This document shows positions 62,717 through 64,000 of a DNA stretch of 64,000 nt, in pieces. Position numbers and translations under genes: made by a program. Every line of letters starts with the position of its first letter. Positions within the stretch are counted from its first letter, which is position 1. Source of the stretch: Halorientalis sp. IM1011 (lineage in GTDB: Archaea; Halobacteriota; Halobacteria; Halobacteriales; Haloarculaceae); assembly GCF_001989615.1 (NCBI RefSeq), contig NZ_CP019067.1, positions 1,922,001 through 1,986,000 on the forward strand, read 5' to 3'. Under the pieces are notes generated by a model. It did no database searches, was not told where the DNA came from, and worked only from the letters and a program-made list of their open reading frames with translations.

Positions 62717-62832
62717 ACCGGCAAATATCCCAACGCTTGCGGTGCGGTTCGGGAAGCCTCGCCGTCGTCGGGCTACGCCCGACTGCTTGAGGGAGCTTCG
62801 CTCCCTCTCCGTTTACGGCGAGGAGGAGGTCA
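62717..62832 (+). ncRNA. Predicted 3' part of the TnpB guide RNA (omega/reRNA) and right end
   Basis: TnpB guide RNAs are made from the 3' end of the tnpB transcript and stop at the element's right end, with the guide taken from flanking DNA. Here the stretch holds CCTCGCCGT (62757-62765) pairing with ACGGCGAGG (62815-62823). Enclosed are GTCGGGC-TAC-GCCCGAC (62767-62783) and GAGGGAGC-TTC-GCTCCCTC (62789-62807). The guide would begin near 62833. The 5' limit of the RNA, probably inside tnpB, is unknown. Confidence 0.5.
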
Positions 62833-63774
62833 CAGGCTGTACGTGTCGAACTTGGCAGTGACGACGCCTGCGCGGCCGTTCTGTTCCACCTTCACGTTCC
62901 GGGCCCGGGCGAACGTACCGCTGTTGTCGTTGGCCTCGATCCAGTCGTTGAGGTCGCTCGTGTTCACGTCGCCCTCGCCGCTGAAGACGAACACCCACTG
63001 GCGTTTCGTCGTGTCGCCGTTGACCGACAGGGACTCGCCGTTCGCCACCTGCCCCTCGAAGATGCCCGACTCGGCGTCGGCCTGGTCGGAACTGACCTCG
63101 TCGCTCCGGGTCTCGGCGCTAATACTGGTTCCACTGTCGAGCGTGTTCACGAGCGTCGAGAAATCGTCGTTGTTGCTCGTGGCGCGTGTCCCGTTGCCGC
63201 CCTTGGTGTCGATGATTCCCTCGACGACGTCCGTGGCCGACACAGCGTCCCAGTCGGAGCCAAACGGCGGTTCGACGCGCTGTCCGAAGACGATGGCGCT
63301 GTCGGCGACGGCCACTGCCTGTCTGACCGTGTCCGCGTCCGACGGCACGTACACCTCGTAGCCGCTGTAGTTCCCGTCGCTCTCGAACTCGGTGTTCGTG
63401 TCGTCTTCGAGTTCGGCGACCACCTCGCTCGTATCGTAGGATCCCTTGAGGACGCGCCCCTGGGGGAGCCTGAGATCCATGCTCACGTCCCGTCCGATCA
63501 GGCCGACCGTACTGTAGGTCCCCCTGAGCGCTCTGTACGTGTTCGGGTAGAACGACTTCCGGTTCTCGTAGATGGCCTGCTGATTCGTCACGTTGACGCT
63601 CATCCCGTCGGCGTCCTGATTGAACTGGTCGGCCGGATAGGCCCACTGCTGGTAGTCGCCCAGTCCACCGCCGCCGACGAACGGGATGGCGTCCGTGACC
63701 GCGTTACACCCTGCGAGCGCACCTGTACCCACCACAGCACTGGCGGTGAGAAACCGCCGACGTGTCTGTTCCAT
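62830..63774 (-). CDS. Tat lipoprotein of unknown function
   Basis: 314 aa. The signal TRRRFLTASAVVGTGALAGC ends with a lipobox Cys near residue 23. The mature domain has no recognised motif. It shows alternating strand segments and two halves: about 40-150 (YQQWAYPADQF, LIGRDVSMDLRL) and about 155-310 (AVADSAIVFGQRVEPPFG, RQWVFVFSGEG). The TGA stop (62830-62832) lies exactly at the predicted right end of the IS1341-type element, so the natural C-terminus may have been longer or slightly different. The start at 63772-63774 (MEQTRRR) is standard. Confidence 0.75.
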   Translation of the reverse strand: MEQTRRRFLTASAVVGTGALAGCNAVTDAIPFVGGGGLGDYQQWAYPADQFNQDADGMSVNVTNQQAIYENRKSFYPNTYRALRGTYSTVGLIGRDVSMDLRLPQGRVLKGSYDTSEVVAELEDDTNTEFESDGNYSGYEVYVPSDADTVRQAVAVADSAIVFGQRVEPPFGSDWDAVSATDVVEGIIDTKGGNGTRATSNNDDFSTLVNTLDSGTSISAETRSDEVSSDQADAESGIFEGQVANGESLSVNGDTTKRQWVFVFSGEGDVNTSDLNDWIEANDNSGTFARARNVKVEQNGRAGVVTAKFDTYSL

Positions 63775-63873
63775 GTACCGTTCGTGTACGCTACAACATA
63801 AAATATATTCGATGATTGTGACGGGCTGTGACCGCGGAACACACCCGCAGGCCGACTGTCAGCGGCCGACAGC

Positions 63874-64000
63874 TCAGCGATTCAGCGTGTGGATGGCCGC
63901 CCCCATCGCGTTGGCGGCTGCCTCCATCACCGCCTCCGAGAGCGTCGGGTGGGTGTGGACCGTCGCCACCAGATCCTCCAGCGTCGCCCCCATCTCGATG
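63874..64000 (-). CDS. lpdA: C-terminus of dihydrolipoyl dehydrogenase (partial)
   Basis: 41 residues are visible, ending at the TGA read from 63874-63876. [15 protein letters not shown] contains the His-Pro-Thr-x-x-E active-site motif of the dimer interface in dihydrolipoamide dehydrogenase and related flavoprotein disulfide reductases. [10 protein letters not shown] before it and AIHTLNR after it also fit Lpd. The remaining 430 or so residues lie beyond the right edge. Confidence 0.88.
   Translation of the reverse strand, partial: IEMGATLEDLVATVHTHPTLSEAVMEAAANAMGAAIHTLNR

Larger units (their letters stand above)
61270..62832 (+). mobile_element. IS1341-type element (tnpB only) with structured flanks
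   Basis: A tnpB gene without a tnpA, with visibly lower GC and more A/T-ending codons than its neighbours. The right end is placed just after the GAGGAGGTCA at about 62832. The left end is not resolved. It could start near 61371, with a structured element belonging to an older copy, or include it from about 61270. No target duplication is expected for this group. Insertion lies between the pheA promoter and the 3' end of a lipoprotein gene. Confidence 0.55.

Noticed and set aside
1-64000. tRNA or rRNA genes, prophage, or defence islands
   Set aside because: No cloverleaf-like sequence with CCA-side pairing, no rRNA, and no restriction, toxin, phage or cas genes were recognised in reading the intergenic regions. 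Short RNAs could still be missed by eye.

Overview
The window comes from a haloarchaeon (class Halobacteria). The evidence is the high GC content, strongly acidic proteins, twin-arginine lipoproteins, a double-TatC translocase, TBP, PCNA, an archaeal primase large subunit, aIF1A, a thermosome, a HalOD1 domain and mostly leaderless genes with TATA elements about 28-31 bp before the start codon. The genus cannot be fixed from the sequence. Most of it reads as ordinary, gene-dense chromosome. Information-processing genes are scattered through it, with one clear mobile element near the right edge.

Layout. 1-7.9 kb: Orc1/Cdc6, a PAS histidine kinase, a halocyanin relic, a MutS2-like ATPase with a helix-hairpin-helix, and LarE. 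7.3-13.8 kb: a histidine phosphatase, divergent TatC genes (single and double), a HalOD1 protein, a tiny ribbon-helix-helix protein overlapping a queuosine/archaeosine-precursor transporter, and RlmE. 13.8-20.8 kb: a Tat-exported surface protein, PCNA, a formate/nitrite channel fused to two universal-stress domains, PriL, a SWIM zinc protein and Hjc. 20.9-29.5 kb: an EamA transporter, a methyltransferase, S-adenosylhomocysteine hydrolase with a likely partner deaminase, a sequon-rich secreted protein, a membrane transducer and HisG. 29.5-36.3 kb: TBP, a tRNA G10 methyltransferase, an RFC-like subunit and two large secreted proteins built from DUF7282-like domains. 36.5-48.6 kb: RNase Z, HIT, DUF460, alcohol dehydrogenase, the aIF1A-Rio1-Pno1 set, an NCS2 permease, a ribbon-helix-helix acidic protein and the thermosome. 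48.9-64 kb: two Tat beta-propeller lipoproteins, an ornithine cyclodeaminase/alanine dehydrogenase homologue, two soluble transducers, LeuS, a winged-helix regulator, a peroxiredoxin, Hsp20, PheA, a tnpB-only IS1341-type element, a Tat lipoprotein and the end of dihydrolipoamide dehydrogenase.

How the genes fit together. Replication and repair are covered by Orc1, PCNA, PriL, an RFC subunit, Hjc and the MutS-like ATPase. RNA processing and translation are covered by RNase Z, the G10 methyltransferase, RlmE, aIF1A, Rio1, Pno1 and LeuS. Chaperones are the thermosome and Hsp20. AhcY plus the amidohydrolase would recycle the by-product of methylation. The two TatC genes match the several twin-arginine lipoproteins in the window.

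Most unusual content. The tnpB gene is flanked on both sides by elements of the same plan: a 9-bp outer stem enclosing two inner hairpins. The right one probably contains the 3' part of the guide-RNA scaffold, and it appears to supply the stop codon of the neighbouring lipoprotein gene. Related paired hairpins occur in two other intergenic regions. Other odd points are the channel-USP-USP fusion, a transducer with almost no extracellular part, a recent internal duplication in a DUF7282-like protein, and an inverted repeat touching the ahcY start codon.
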